Assembly (NCBI RefSeq): GCF_901875555.1
Contig: NZ_CABFMD010000003.1
Span: forward strand, 1-64,000
Length of the DNA stretch: 64,000 nt
Source of the DNA: Streptococcus parasanguinis
Lineage (GTDB): Bacteria; Bacillota; Bacilli; Lactobacillales; Streptococcaceae
Reading direction: 5' to 3'
The notes under the pieces were generated by a model that saw nothing but the letters and a program-made list of their open reading frames with translations, was not told where the DNA came from and ran no database searches. Position numbers and translations under genes: made by a program. Of the stretch, positions 19,794 to 27,985 are shown in pieces (the first letter of the stretch is position 1; every line of letters begins with the position of its first letter).

Positions 19794-19931
19794 GAAACTT
19801 TCCTTAGGTGAGTACGGACGTCAGCGAACTTCGAGGAAGTTCCATGACTAATTATTGAGCCTAAGGTCTCAATAATCCCGAGTGCCTGAAACATAATTAT
19901 TTCAGGCACTTATCTCACGGCGGAAAGTTTC
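19794..19931. other. 138-bp multi-hairpin structured element (unknown)
   Basis: A 10-bp perfect closing stem (GAAACTTTCC 19794-19803, GGAAAGTTTC 19922-19931) and an inner GTGAG/CTCAC stem enclose three hairpins. The first pairs GTCA/TGAC and GAACTTC/GAAGTTC (19820-19848). The second pairs ATTATTGAG/CTCAATAAT (19851-19876). The third pairs AGTGCCTGAA/TTCAGGCACT (19881-19910). This resembles a folded RNA or a compact mobile repeat. I do not recognise the family. It accounts for most of the 394-bp gap between asp5 and the next gene; 19932-20026 is AT-rich without other signals. Confidence 0.7.
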
Positions 19932-20026
19932 AGTAGATGTCTAAGTGAGCCTAATAGTTGATATCTTTTTAATTTTTTAAGTATCATTTAGGATGTATTA
20001 TGTAAGAAACAGGTGGATTACATTCT

Positions 20027-20058
20027 AAAAGAAGTTGGTTTACCAACTTCTTTTTTTG
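20027..20058 (+). terminator. Second, near-duplicate terminator hairpin
   Basis: AAAGAAGTTGG / CCAACTTCTTT with a short loop and seven T. It copies the stem of the asp5 terminator, so the structured element between them is bracketed by matching hairpins. Confidence 0.8.
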
Positions 20059-20080
20059 ATGATGTTCCCTTTGATTTTAT

Positions 20081-20088
20081 GGTATACT
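20081..20088 (+). promoter_or_regulatory. Extended -10 promoter of the TDT-type transporter gene
   Basis: TGGTATACT gives an extended -10 (TATACT 20083-20088); the -35 is poor. Confidence 0.5.
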
Positions 20089-20116
20089 GAAAGCGACAAA
20101 ATGATTGGAGCTCCCG

Positions 20117-21010
20117 ATGAAAAAGATCCCCTTAGTATTTTCAGGCTGTCTGTTAGGATTGGTTGGCGCTGGAAACCTTCTTGCAGACTCTCTACCCATT
20201 CTTGCCCATGCCTTTAGTCTGACAGGTTTGTTCTTCTGGTTTTTCTTTTTAGTCTATCATGCGATTCGCTGGCAAGAAACAAAGATGGAACTGCAACAAC
20301 CTGCTCTGTTATCTGGGATGGCGACCTTTCCCATGGCTGGAATGATTCTCTCTACCTATCTCTTTCGACTTTTCCCAGCAGTTGGAGGACTTTCTCAAGT
20401 GGTCTGGTGGTCTGCTTTTCTTCTAGATGTCTGCTTGATCCTCTATTTTACCAAGACCCATGTCATGGTCCGTCCAAGAGTCACTGCCACTCCGAGTTGG
20501 ACCGTTCTCTATGTAGGGATCGCAGTCGCAGCCTTGACCTATCCAGTTGTCGGCCAGCGGCTCATTGCCTATCTTGCATTGGTGGTTGGTTTTGGCTTGA
20601 CTTTTCTTCTCTACCCAGTCATTTATTTTGATGGGAAAAAGCAGCCCTTACCCAATCATCTGTTAGGGCAAGAAGGCATCTATTGTGCTCCCTTTTCCCT
20701 TCTTTTAGCAGCCCTGGTTCGTGTGGGTGGAGCAAGCCTGCCTACCTGGTTCTTACTGATCATGGTGGTGGCCTCGCAAGGGTTTTATTTCTTTGTTTTG
20801 ACACGTCTCCCAAGGATGGTCAAAGCAGGCTTCCAACCTGCTTTTTCAGCCCTGACCTTTCCAACGGTCATCACAGCGACCTCTTTGAAAATGGCCCAAG
20901 GCTTATTGCAACTACCTTTCTTGACAGTTCTTGTATGGATGGAAACTCTTCTTTGTCTCTTGATTCTAGTCGCTGTCTTAGGAGGTTATGTAGCTTATCT
21001 TAAAGAGTAG
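20117..21010 (+). CDS. TDT-family transporter (tellurite resistance/dicarboxylate transporter type)
   Basis: The 297-residue protein is almost entirely hydrophobic with about ten membrane segments, in the pattern of the TDT family (TehA, and proteins often annotated as exfoliative toxin A/B). TDT members include the tellurite resistance protein TehA and dicarboxylate transporters; the substrate here is unknown. I placed the start at ATG 20117, which has GGAG six bases upstream, rather than the in-frame TTG at 20105. It appears monocistronic. Confidence 0.75.
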   Translation: MKKIPLVFSGCLLGLVGAGNLLADSLPILAHAFSLTGLFFWFFFLVYHAIRWQETKMELQQPALLSGMATFPMAGMILSTYLFRLFPAVGGLSQVVWWSAFLLDVCLILYFTKTHVMVRPRVTATPSWTVLYVGIAVAALTYPVVGQRLIAYLALVVGFGLTFLLYPVIYFDGKKQPLPNHLLGQEGIYCAPFSLLLAALVRVGGASLPTWFLLIMVVASQGFYFFVLTRLPRMVKAGFQPAFSALTFPTVITATSLKMAQGLLQLPFLTVLVWMETLLCLLILVAVLGGYVAYLKE

Positions 21011-21095
21011 AAAGGCATCCTTTTTCATTGAAACCTTGTCACGATTATGGTAAGATGCACTATACGATTTATCAGACTTTATAGGAAAGGTATCT

Positions 21096-21773
21096 ATGAA
21101 ATTCATCAAAGGAAAGCTCTCGCTGCTTTATCCCCTCTTTCTACTCTTGTTTTACTTTTACATCCGGCCTCAGTTTCGCCCCTTAGCCCAGTATGTTTCC
21201 AATAGTGTAGCAAGCGCAAATAGCTATTATTGGACCTTATTTGGCCTAGAAGGCCTTTATGCAGTCTTTACAGGGTTTTTGGTCTACCGTTTTTCTAAAA
21301 AAGCGCAGTTTAAGCTGGGGAAGACCCCTCTTCAATCTCTGATAGAAGCCGTTTTTGCAGCCTGTTTGGTCTACTGGTTGGACTACTTCATCAGTGGTTT
21401 TGTTCAAGGACGGGCAGCTGTTTTGAGCCTCTTTCCACGGGAAATTAGTCCCACAGGGGTGCTCATCCTGGTGATCGCAATGGTCATCATCCGACCGGTG
21501 ACAGAAGAGCTGATTTTTCGTGGAGCCTTGGTAAATGCCTACTTCAAAGGCTGGAAACTCTATGCAGAGATTTGGCTTCCAGCCCTCATCTACAGTGGCC
21601 TGCATTTTCTTCACAATCCTTTTTCGCTAGGAGCTTCTATCATCTATCTCCTGCCGAGTGTGATTTTTGGGATCCTGTATTATCGGAGTAAGACGCTCCT
21701 TTCTCCTATTTTGGCTCATATTCTGCTCAATCTTTACTACACTTTGCCTTTGCTTTTATCTGTATTCAAGTAG
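21096..21773 (+). CDS. CPBP-family intramembrane metalloprotease
   Basis: The 225-residue membrane protein carries the CPBP (Abi/CAAX protease) signatures: EELIFRG near residue 147 (the EExxxR motif) and a His-containing motif (LHFLHNP) near 168. In streptococci members of this family act in bacteriocin immunity or regulation, but nothing here points to a peptide partner. AGGAAAGG precedes the ATG. The next gene, rnpA, has its own promoter. Confidence 0.8.
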   Translation: MKFIKGKLSLLYPLFLLLFYFYIRPQFRPLAQYVSNSVASANSYYWTLFGLEGLYAVFTGFLVYRFSKKAQFKLGKTPLQSLIEAVFAACLVYWLDYFISGFVQGRAAVLSLFPREISPTGVLILVIAMVIIRPVTEELIFRGALVNAYFKGWKLYAEIWLPALIYSGLHFLHNPFSLGASIIYLLPSVIFGILYYRSKTLLSPILAHILLNLYYTLPLLLSVFK

Positions 21774-21794
21774 CAACCGATTTCCTGAGTGAGA

Positions 21795-21822
21795 TTGGTT
21801 TTTTTTGAAAATATGGTATAAT
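21795..21822 (+). promoter_or_regulatory. Promoter of rnpA-yidC-khpB
   Basis: TTGGTT (21795-21800), a 16-bp spacer and TGG-TATAAT (21817-21822), an extended -10. Confidence 0.65.
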
Positions 21823-21851
21823 AGAATAAATTTAAAAGAGGGAGTTGAGGT

Positions 21852-22193
21852 TTGAAAAAAAGCTACCGCGTCAAACGTGACAAAGATTTTAATGCTATTT
21901 TTAAAAGTGGTCAAAATGTTGCCAATCGGAAATTCGTTGTTTACCGCTTGCGCAAAGACCAACCGCATTTTCGAGTCGGCCTGTCTGTTAGTAAGAAACT
22001 GGGAAATGCTGTGACCAGAAATCGCATCAAACGTTTGATTCGCCATGTTTTGATCAAACACCAAGCCTTCCTTACGACCGATGATTTTGTTGTCATTGCT
22101 CGTAAAGGGGTGGAGGAGCTCGATTTTCATCAAGTAGAAAAAAATCTTGTACATGTCTTAAAATTAGCGCATGTCTACCAAGAAAGGGAATAA
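21852..22193 (+). CDS. rnpA: Ribonuclease P protein component
   Basis: The 113-residue basic protein starts at TTG ([13 protein letters not shown]) after GGAG. It contains the RNP-like signature [14 protein letters not shown] near residues 52-65, which binds RNase P RNA. It helps the ribozyme remove tRNA 5' leaders. It is followed after 1 bp by yidC, the usual arrangement in streptococci. rpmH, often adjacent in other bacteria, lies 2.6 kb downstream here. Confidence 0.97.
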   Translation: MKKSYRVKRDKDFNAIFKSGQNVANRKFVVYRLRKDQPHFRVGLSVSKKLGNAVTRNRIKRLIRHVLIKHQAFLTTDDFVVIARKGVEELDFHQVEKNLVHVLKLAHVYQERE

Positions 22194-22194
22194 T

Positions 22195-23010
22195 GTGAAA
22201 AAGAAACTGAAGTTAACGGGATTATTAGGAGCGGCCTTATTGGTCTTGACAGCTTGTGGAACCTCTCAGGTGACAGCTCAGTCGACAGGTGGTTGGGAAC
22301 GCTTCGTCTACTTCTTTGCAGAAGCTATCCGCTTCTTGTCCTTTGGCGGAAGTATCGGTGTTGGGATTATCGTCTTTACCATTGTCATTCGGACGGTCCT
22401 CTTGCCCCTCTTCCAATATCAAATGAATTCAACCCGCAAAATGCAGGAAATTCAACCCCTCCTCAAGGAATTGCAAGCTAAGTATCCTGGGAAGGATCTT
22501 GATAGCCGGACCAAGCTTTCTGGAGAGATGCGGGCCCTTTACAAGGAAAAAGGTGTCAAAACGTCTTCAGCCTTCCTTCCTCTCTTGATTCAGATGCCGG
22601 TCTTGATGGCACTGTTCCAAGCACTGAGCCGTGTAGAATTCCTTAAAGTTGGTCACTTCCTTTGGTTGGATCTTGGCGCGATCGACCCGACTTATATCTT
22701 GCCACTTCTTGCGGCACTCTTCACATTTTTCAGTAGTTGGTTGACCAACAAAGCCATGCCAGAGCGCAATGGTAGTGCGACAACCATGATGTATGTGATG
22801 CCTGTGATGATCTTCTTCTTTGCCTTGTTCTCAGCCAGTGGGGTCGCACTCTACTGGGTGACTTCCAATGCTTACCAAGTCGGACAGACCTATCTCTTGA
22901 ACAACCCCTTCAAGATTATCGCAGAGCGTGAAGCAAAAGAGCAAGCTTCGCGAGACATGGAAAAACAAAAACGCCGTGCCCTAAACAAAGCACAGAAAAA
23001 GAAAAAATAA
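22195..23010 (+). CDS. yidC: Membrane protein insertase YidC/OxaA (lipoprotein form)
   Basis: The 271-residue insertase has a lipoprotein signal (LTACG, modified Cys near residue 20), five further membrane segments and a basic Lys-rich tail typical of Gram-positive YidC. It inserts and folds membrane proteins with or without SecYEG. I chose the GTG at 22195 after AAAGGG; an upstream in-frame ATG at 22171 lies inside rnpA. Streptococci usually have two YidC paralogues; the operon with rnpA and khpB marks this one as the rnpA-linked copy. Confidence 0.94.
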   Translation: MKKKLKLTGLLGAALLVLTACGTSQVTAQSTGGWERFVYFFAEAIRFLSFGGSIGVGIIVFTIVIRTVLLPLFQYQMNSTRKMQEIQPLLKELQAKYPGKDLDSRTKLSGEMRALYKEKGVKTSSAFLPLLIQMPVLMALFQALSRVEFLKVGHFLWLDLGAIDPTYILPLLAALFTFFSSWLTNKAMPERNGSATTMMYVMPVMIFFFALFSASGVALYWVTSNAYQVGQTYLLNNPFKIIAEREAKEQASRDMEKQKRRALNKAQKKKK

Positions 23011-23025
23011 GAAAGAGGTGGACAT

Positions 23026-23973
23026 ATGGTCCTATATACTGGAGCAACTGTTGAAGAAGCCATTCAAAAAGGCCTAAACGATTTAGATATTCCCCGTTTG
23101 AAGGCGCATATTACGGTTGTAGCGCGTGAGAAGAAAGGTTTTCTTGGCTTGTTTGGCAAAAAACCAGCTCAAGTTGAGATTGAGCCCATTGCAGAAACAA
23201 CGGTTGTGAAAGCTAACCAAAAAGCTGTCAAAGGAGTACCAGACGAGATCAATGCGCAAAACGAACCGGTGAAGACGGTGAGCGAAGCAACGGTCGATCT
23301 TGGCCGCGTCGTAGCAGCAATCAAGAAGGTTGAAGAAGAGGGAGAAGTTGTCTCTGAAGAAATCAAGACAGAAATCCTCAAACATGACAAAGAAGCAGAT
23401 ACCGTTCTTGAAGAAAAAGGGCATGAACATATCCTTGAGAAAGTCAAAGAACCAGTAGCAAAAGAATCAAATGAGTCTGATTTCTCAAACCTTGGTATTG
23501 AAGTAGAGGAAAACTACAATATCGAAGAAGTCGTCACAGATGTGACAGCCTATGTTCAAACAGTAGTCGATGAAATGGATGTGGATGCGACCATCTCAAG
23601 TAGTCACAACCGCCGCACGGTCAATATGCAAATTGATACCAATGAGCCAGGACGTGTCATCGGCTACCATGGAAAAGTCTTGAAGGCTCTTCAACTTTTG
23701 GCACAAAACTATCTTTATAACCGCTACTCAAAGAATTTTTACATTACCATTAATGTGAATGACTATGTAGAACACCGGGCGGAAGTTCTTCAAAGCTATG
23801 CTCAGAAGTTGGCAACGCGTGCCCTTGAAGACGGGCAAGCCCAACAGACAGATCCAATGTCAAACAGTGAACGCAAAATCATTCACCGTATCGTCTCTAA
23901 GATGGAAGGGGTCACTAGCTACTCTGAAGGCGAAGAACCAAATCGTTACGTGGTGGTGGACATCGAAGGATAA
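23026..23973 (+). CDS. khpB: RNA-binding protein KhpB (Jag/EloR)
   Basis: The 315-residue protein has an N-terminal Jag domain (about 1-50, with KKGFLGLFGKKP), an acidic linker, a KH domain (about 165-240, GRVIGYHGKVLKALQ) and a C-terminal R3H domain (about 245-312, ending NRYVVVDIEG). In pneumococcus KhpB pairs with KhpA and influences cell elongation and expression of division genes. AAAGAGGTGG precedes the ATG. It follows yidC by 15 bp and ends the operon. Confidence 0.94.
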   Translation: MVLYTGATVEEAIQKGLNDLDIPRLKAHITVVAREKKGFLGLFGKKPAQVEIEPIAETTVVKANQKAVKGVPDEINAQNEPVKTVSEATVDLGRVVAAIKKVEEEGEVVSEEIKTEILKHDKEADTVLEEKGHEHILEKVKEPVAKESNESDFSNLGIEVEENYNIEEVVTDVTAYVQTVVDEMDVDATISSSHNRRTVNMQIDTNEPGRVIGYHGKVLKALQLLAQNYLYNRYSKNFYITINVNDYVEHRAEVLQSYAQKLATRALEDGQAQQTDPMSNSERKIIHRIVSKMEGVTSYSEGEEPNRYVVVDIEG

Positions 23974-23995
23974 TCTAGCGATTAGTTCTCATGGG

Positions 23996-24028
23996 GGAGA
24001 GACGGGACTGAACCGCTCTCTCTTTTTT
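23996..24028 (+). terminator. Terminator after khpB
   Basis: Stem GAGAG(A)CGG / CCGCTCTC with a seven-base loop and T6. Confidence 0.65.
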
Positions 24029-24050
24029 AGTGGAATTAGAAAGGAAGCAG

Positions 24051-24680
24051 ATGGGATTTTCAGCCATTCGAGAGTTTTTAAAGCTTCAAGGAATGAAATA
24101 TCAGGCGCCAGCAAAGGCAGGGGTGCTAGCCCCAGAGATGGAGCAGTATCGTACACTGGCTCAAGCGGCTCGTAAGGAATTCACCAATTTAGTCTCAGCC
24201 TTTCAGCAGCGTCACCCCTATTTGGAGCAAGATCGGACCAGCCAGTGGATGAACCAGGCTCAAGTCTTGCGTCCTCATTTTTGGGCCTATCTAAAAGGAG
24301 AAGGAACGATGGCAGAGCCCATGTTTGCCTTGAGACTTTATGGAGACGCAGCTGATTTTGGAGTTTCCTTAGAGGTGAGCTTTATCGAGCGAAAAAAAGA
24401 CGAGCAGAGTCTTGGGAAACAACACAAGGTTCTCACACTCCCCATCTCTCAGCCAGTTTATTATTTCGCTCAGAAAAATGGAGAGAGTCGAAGGAGCGAG
24501 GGAACAGAGAAGAATCGCCATGATCTGCTACAAGCAGTAGCAGAAGGAGCGGTTCGTAAGGTCCTCGTCAAATACGATGTGCCTCTAGTCGAGGAGAGTT
24601 CCCTAGAGGATATCTTGGATCAGTTGCAAGAGGCGCTGATGGCTCTGGAACCCTATTATTTGGCAACCCGTCGGGTGTAG
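24051..24680 (+). CDS. Conserved-looking protein of unknown function
   Basis: I do not recognise this 209-residue protein. It is soluble, with no signal peptide or membrane segment. It has a mixed helical N-terminus (MGFSAIREFLKLQG), a central part with charged and aromatic residues (PHFWAYLKG, PVYYFAQKNG) and a helical C-terminus. The ATG at 24051 follows AAAGGAAG; the in-frame GTG at 24030 lacks a binding site. It lies between the khpB terminator and the rpmH promoter. Codon use looks like that of its neighbours. Confidence 0.75.
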   Translation: MGFSAIREFLKLQGMKYQAPAKAGVLAPEMEQYRTLAQAARKEFTNLVSAFQQRHPYLEQDRTSQWMNQAQVLRPHFWAYLKGEGTMAEPMFALRLYGDAADFGVSLEVSFIERKKDEQSLGKQHKVLTLPISQPVYYFAQKNGESRRSEGTEKNRHDLLQAVAEGAVRKVLVKYDVPLVEESSLEDILDQLQEALMALEPYYLATRRV

Positions 24681-24725
24681 AAAGGTTTTCTCCGACCTGT
24701 ATTTGCAACAATTTTGCCATAGCTA

Positions 24726-24754
24726 TTGACAAATAGAGCTGAATCCGATAGAAT
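24726..24754 (+). promoter_or_regulatory. Promoter of rpmH
   Basis: TTGACA (24726-24731), a 17-bp spacer and TAGAAT (24749-24754). Confidence 0.85.
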
Positions 24755-24827
24755 AGTAAAGTATGTTTAGTAACTGATCACAACTAGCCGGCTAAACGAA
24801 TACAAAATCTATGAGGAGGTATTCATC

Positions 24828-24962
24828 GTGAAACGTACTTATCAACCAAGTAAACTTCGTCGTGCGCGCAAACACGGATTCCGTAACCGTATGTCAACTA
24901 AAAACGGTCGTCGCGTATTGGCAGCTCGTCGTCGTAAAGGACGCAAAGTTTTGGCTGCTTAA
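24828..24962 (+). CDS. rpmH: 50S ribosomal protein L34
   Basis: A 44-residue, very basic protein starting [19 protein letters not shown] and ending RKGRKVLAA, the full L34 sequence pattern. It starts at GTG after a strong GAGGAGGT. It is too short for most gene-length cut-offs. It has its own strong promoter and terminator, so it is monocistronic. Confidence 0.98.
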
Positions 24963-24978
24963 TTCAGATAAAAAGCTA

Positions 24979-25012
24979 AAAACCAGTAGAAACTCGAGAC
25001 TACTGGTTTTTG
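24979..25012 (+). terminator. Terminator after rpmH
   Basis: AAAACCAGTAG / CTACTGGTTTT with a ten-base loop and a following T-rich tract. Confidence 0.88.
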
Positions 25013-25087
25013 TTTTGTCCAAAAGTGAATTTAGAGGCGCTTTCTGCTATAATAGAAAGAAGAAAAACTCGGAAGAAAAGGAAGATC

Positions 25088-25858
25088 ATGCAGATTTTTG
25101 ATACCCACACCCATCTCAATGTGGAAGAATTCGCAGGAAAAGAACAAGAAGAGCTGGACTTGGCCAAGGAAATGGGCGTTGTAGCTCATAATATTGTTGG
25201 TTTTGATAAGCCAACCATTGAGCGAGCTGTGGAGTTGACAGACCAGCACCCAGAGCTCTATCTCACACTTGGTTGGCACCCCACTGAGGCGGGCGATTAT
25301 AGTCCTGAAGTGGAGGCCTATTTACTTGAACAGTTGAAACATCCCAAAGTCGTCGCCCTAGGAGAAATCGGCCTGGATTACCACTGGATGACAGCACCAA
25401 AAGAGGTTCAAGAAAAGGTCTTTCGTCGCCAGATCCAATTGTCTAAGGACTTGGACTTGCCTTTTGTGGTGCATACGCGTGATGCTCTTGAAGATACCTA
25501 TGCCATTATCAAGAGTGAAGGAGTCGGCCCACGCGGTGGGATCATGCATTCTTTCTCAGGTAGTCTAGAAGATGCCAAACGCTTCATGGATCTGGGAATG
25601 ATGATCTCCTTCTCAGGAGTGGTCACTTTTAAGAAAGCCACAGATGTTCAAGAAGCTGCAGCTGGCCTTCCACTAGACAAGATCTTGGTTGAGACAGATG
25701 CCCCTTATCTGGCACCAGTTCCCAAACGTGGTCGGGAAAATAAAACAGCTTACACTCGTTATGTGGTAGATTTTATTGCAGGACTACGTGGCTTAACAAC
25801 AGAAGAAGTGGCTCAGACAACCTATGACAATGCAAGAAAGGTATTTGGCCTTGACTGA
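25088..25858 (+). CDS. tatD: TatD-family metal-dependent deoxyribonuclease
   Basis: The 256-residue TIM-barrel hydrolase has the metal-binding motif DTHTHLN near residue 4, GEIGLDYHW near 90, VVHTRDA near 125 and a late VETDAPYLAPVP. TatD proteins are 3'-5' exonucleases and DNA-repair nucleases. The start at ATG 25088 follows AAAAGGAAG; an in-frame extension upstream to 25010 is without family similarity. It overlaps rnmV by a few bases. Confidence 0.92.
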   Translation: MQIFDTHTHLNVEEFAGKEQEELDLAKEMGVVAHNIVGFDKPTIERAVELTDQHPELYLTLGWHPTEAGDYSPEVEAYLLEQLKHPKVVALGEIGLDYHWMTAPKEVQEKVFRRQIQLSKDLDLPFVVHTRDALEDTYAIIKSEGVGPRGGIMHSFSGSLEDAKRFMDLGMMISFSGVVTFKKATDVQEAAAGLPLDKILVETDAPYLAPVPKRGRENKTAYTRYVVDFIAGLRGLTTEEVAQTTYDNARKVFGLD

Positions 25859-26414
25859 GAAAAGAAAAATACCAGAAGTGATTGTCGTGGAGGGCAAGGA
25901 CGACACAGCCAATCTCCGTCGTTTTTATGAGGTGGATACTTATGAAACACGAGGCTCTGCGATCGATCAAGATGACTTGGAACGAATTGCTACCTTGCAA
26001 GAGTTACGTGGAGTCATTGTTTTTACGGATCCAGACTACAATGGCGAGCGGATTCGCAAGATCATTATGCAAGAAATTCCACAGGCCAAGCATGCCTTTT
26101 TAAACCGTGGTGAGGCAGTCCCCAAATCCAAGACCAAGGGGCGTTCTCTTGGAGTGGAGCATGCCAGCTTTGAAGACCTAGAAAAGGCCCTGGCTGGACT
26201 CGTGGGCTCCTATGAAGATGAGCATTTCTTTGATATTACAAAGACTGATTTGATGCGTCTCGGCCTGTTAATGGGCAACGATAGTCGCAAACGCCGGGAA
26301 TATCTAGGAGAAGCCTTGCGCATCGGCTATTGCAATGGCAAACAACTGCTCAAACGTTTGGAGTTGTTTGGGATTTGTTTGGCACAAGTTGAAGAGGCGA
26401 TGGCCAGTTATTAA
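25851..26414 (+). CDS. rnmV: Ribonuclease M5
   Basis: The 187-residue Toprim nuclease matures 5S rRNA. The motif IVVEGKDD at residues 8-16 supplies the catalytic Glu, and FTDPDYNGERIRK near 55-67 the DxD element. I chose TTG 25851 (MTEKRKIPEVIVVEG) with AAGAAAGG upstream, because the family normally begins just before the Toprim motif; in-frame ATGs at 25824 and 25830 are alternatives. It overlaps the end of tatD by 8 bp and precedes rsmA, a common order in Firmicutes. Confidence 0.9.
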   Translation: MTEKRKIPEVIVVEGKDDTANLRRFYEVDTYETRGSAIDQDDLERIATLQELRGVIVFTDPDYNGERIRKIIMQEIPQAKHAFLNRGEAVPKSKTKGRSLGVEHASFEDLEKALAGLVGSYEDEHFFDITKTDLMRLGLLMGNDSRKRREYLGEALRIGYCNGKQLLKRLELFGICLAQVEEAMASY

Positions 26415-26466
26415 GACGGAAGTAGAGGGGACCCTTTACCCCTAAACTGATTAGAAAAGAGAAAAA

Positions 26467-27342
26467 ATGAGAATTGCAGATTATAGCGTGACCAAGGCAG
26501 TGCTGGAGCGTCACGGTTTTACCTTTAAAAAATCCTTCGGTCAGAACTTTCTGACCGATACCAATATCCTTCAAAAAATTGTGGATACGGCTGAGATTGA
26601 TAAGCAGGTCAATGTCATTGAAATCGGTCCAGGAATTGGAGCTCTCACTGAGTTTTTGGCAGAAAATGCCGCAGAAGTCATGGCCTTTGAGATTGATGAC
26701 CGCTTGGTTCCCATCTTAGCGGATACCTTGCGGAATTTTGACAATGTGACCGTTGTCAACCAAGACATCCTCAAGGTAGACCTCAACCAGTATATCGCAG
26801 AGTTTAAAAACCCAGACCTTCCGATCAAGGTAGTGGCCAACCTTCCTTACTACATCACGACTCCGATCCTCATGCACTTGATCGAGTCTAAGATTCCTTT
26901 CCAAGAATTTGTAGTCATGATGCAAAAGGAAGTGGCAGATCGGATTTCAGCAGAGCCCAACACCAAGGCATACGGGTCTTTGTCCATTGCTGTCCAGTAC
27001 TATATGACCGCTAAGGTAGCCTTTATCGTGCCTCGCACTGTCTTTGTGCCAGCACCAAACGTCGACTCTGCCATCCTCAAGATGGTGCGTCGCGAAGAAC
27101 CAGCAGTAACCGTCAAGGATGAAGATTTCTTCTTCTCTGTCAGCAAGGCTAGCTTTGTCCACCGCCGTAAAACACTTTGGAATAACTTGACCAGTCGCTT
27201 TGGCAAGACCGAAGAAGTGAAGGCAAAACTGGAAGCGGGGATCCAAGCTGCCGGCCTGCAGCCATCTGTACGAGGAGAAGCCCTCAGCTTAGACGACTTT
27301 GCCCGCCTAGCAGATGGCCTTCTAGAAGCAGGAATTAAATAA
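26467..27342 (+). CDS. rsmA: 16S rRNA (adenine1518/1519-N6)-dimethyltransferase
   Basis: This 291-residue KsgA-type methyltransferase has the SAM motif [13 protein letters not shown] near residues 51-63 and the catalytic NLPYYITTP near 123-131 (N-L-P-Y). It dimethylates two adjacent adenines near the 3' end of 16S rRNA; loss gives kasugamycin resistance. The ATG has a weak purine-rich site. An intergenic repeat begins six bases after the stop and is interrupted by the ISL3 island. Confidence 0.96.
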   Translation: MRIADYSVTKAVLERHGFTFKKSFGQNFLTDTNILQKIVDTAEIDKQVNVIEIGPGIGALTEFLAENAAEVMAFEIDDRLVPILADTLRNFDNVTVVNQDILKVDLNQYIAEFKNPDLPIKVVANLPYYITTPILMHLIESKIPFQEFVVMMQKEVADRISAEPNTKAYGSLSIAVQYYMTAKVAFIVPRTVFVPAPNVDSAILKMVRREEPAVTVKDEDFFFSVSKASFVHRRKTLWNNLTSRFGKTEEVKAKLEAGIQAAGLQPSVRGEALSLDDFARLADGLLEAGIK

Positions 27343-27347
27343 TAGAA

Positions 27348-27384
27348 AGAGGCTGGGACAAAAGTCCTAGCCTCTCAATTATTT
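27348..27384 (+). repeat. Left end of intergenic repeat copy 4, split by the island
   Basis: AGAGGCTGGGACAAAAGTCC and the rest of the end-hairpin match the left ends of the copies at 49512 and 52229. The match stops at 27384, where the ISL3 inverted repeat begins, and resumes at 31792. Confidence 0.88.
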
Positions 27385-27424
27385 GGCTCTATAATTTCTG
27401 TAGTGGGTAAAACTACCATAGGAA

Positions 27425-27479
27425 TGAACTGCACCCCAAAAGTTAGATTTTTTCTGTCTAACTTTTGGGGTGCAGTTCA
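27425..27479. mobile_element. 55-bp palindromic mini-element nested in the ISL3 left end
   Basis: A 23-bp perfect inverted repeat (27425-27447 and 27457-27479, beginning TGAACTGCACCCC) surrounds a 9-bp centre. It starts TG and ends CA and is flanked by GAA on both sides (27422-27424, 27480-27482). The arms look like the abutted ends of an IS3-family element with its interior lost; that assignment is from memory of such ends. As RNA it would also form a very stable hairpin. Confidence 0.7.
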
Positions 27480-27564
27480 GAATTATGGAGCCGATTTTGT
27501 TGTAGAAAAAAAGCCCCATAAGAACTATAATGAAAAGCGACAAAACCATCATTAGGAAGAACTT

Positions 27565-27580
27565 ATGGAACAATTAAATT
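27565..27580 (+). pseudogene. ISL3 transposase, first five codons only
   Basis: ATGGAACAATTAAAT encodes MEQLN, the usual start of streptococcal ISL3-family transposases, preceded by a purine-rich stretch. After five codons the sequence changes at 27581 into reversed maa. The rest of the gene reappears near 30961. Confidence 0.65.
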
Positions 27581-27877
27581 GGCATTATCGCCAATCGTGA
27601 TGGGACAAATATCCAGCATAGTCAAGTTCCAGTTAGAGTAAAAATTTTCACCAATATGAATATTAACGCCGTAATCGGTAACGAACTGAGGGTTCATGGC
27701 AACATTTTCCCCAGTCGAACCAAACCAAGATTTGACAATTTCAGCCCTCTTGAGACGGTCAGGTTCCGCATTAAAGGCCATTTGCTTTTCTCTGGATCTA
27801 GCTGCTAGGGCACGTAACTCAGGGTCGCTAGGTTTATAAAACTCCCCCGCAATCATTTTTTCATATTCTGTCGGCAT
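27581..27877 (-). pseudogene. maa: Maltose/galactoside O-acetyltransferase, 3'-truncated
   Basis: About 99 residues match the N-terminal half of Maa/LacA-type O-acetyltransferases (family length about 185): MPTEYEKMIAGEFY, then YNVNIHIGENFY-like and TIGDNA at the start of the left-handed beta-helix. The match stops at 27581 where ISL3 sequence begins, and a stop codon follows in the fused sequence. The catalytic His lies in the lost part, so the product should be inactive. AAAGGAG precedes the start at 27877. A possible promoter on the minus strand has TTGTGG, 17 bp and TAAAAT. Confidence 0.85.
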
Positions 27878-27948
27878 GGCCTTCTCCTTTTGTGGCTGTA
27901 CTTATCTATTTTAGTATAGAATTGATGTCACCACAAGAGAAACTACAA

Positions 27949-27985
27949 AAAAATCCCAAGTGCTCTATGCAACTTGAGATTAATG
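27949..27985 (-). terminator. Terminator of the acyl-CoA operon
   Basis: On the minus strand CAAGTTGC / GCACTTG with a five-base loop is followed by T7, just after the ligase stop codon. Confidence 0.6.

Noticed and set aside
21096..21773. CPBP protease as part of a bacteriocin immunity cluster
   Set aside because: No GG-leader peptides, ABC exporter or two-component genes lie nearby.
27425..27479. Palindrome as a simple terminator of rsmA
   Set aside because: It lies inside the ISL3 left end, has no T run after it, and is flanked by a 3-bp duplication; a mini-element fits better, though it may still block transcription.
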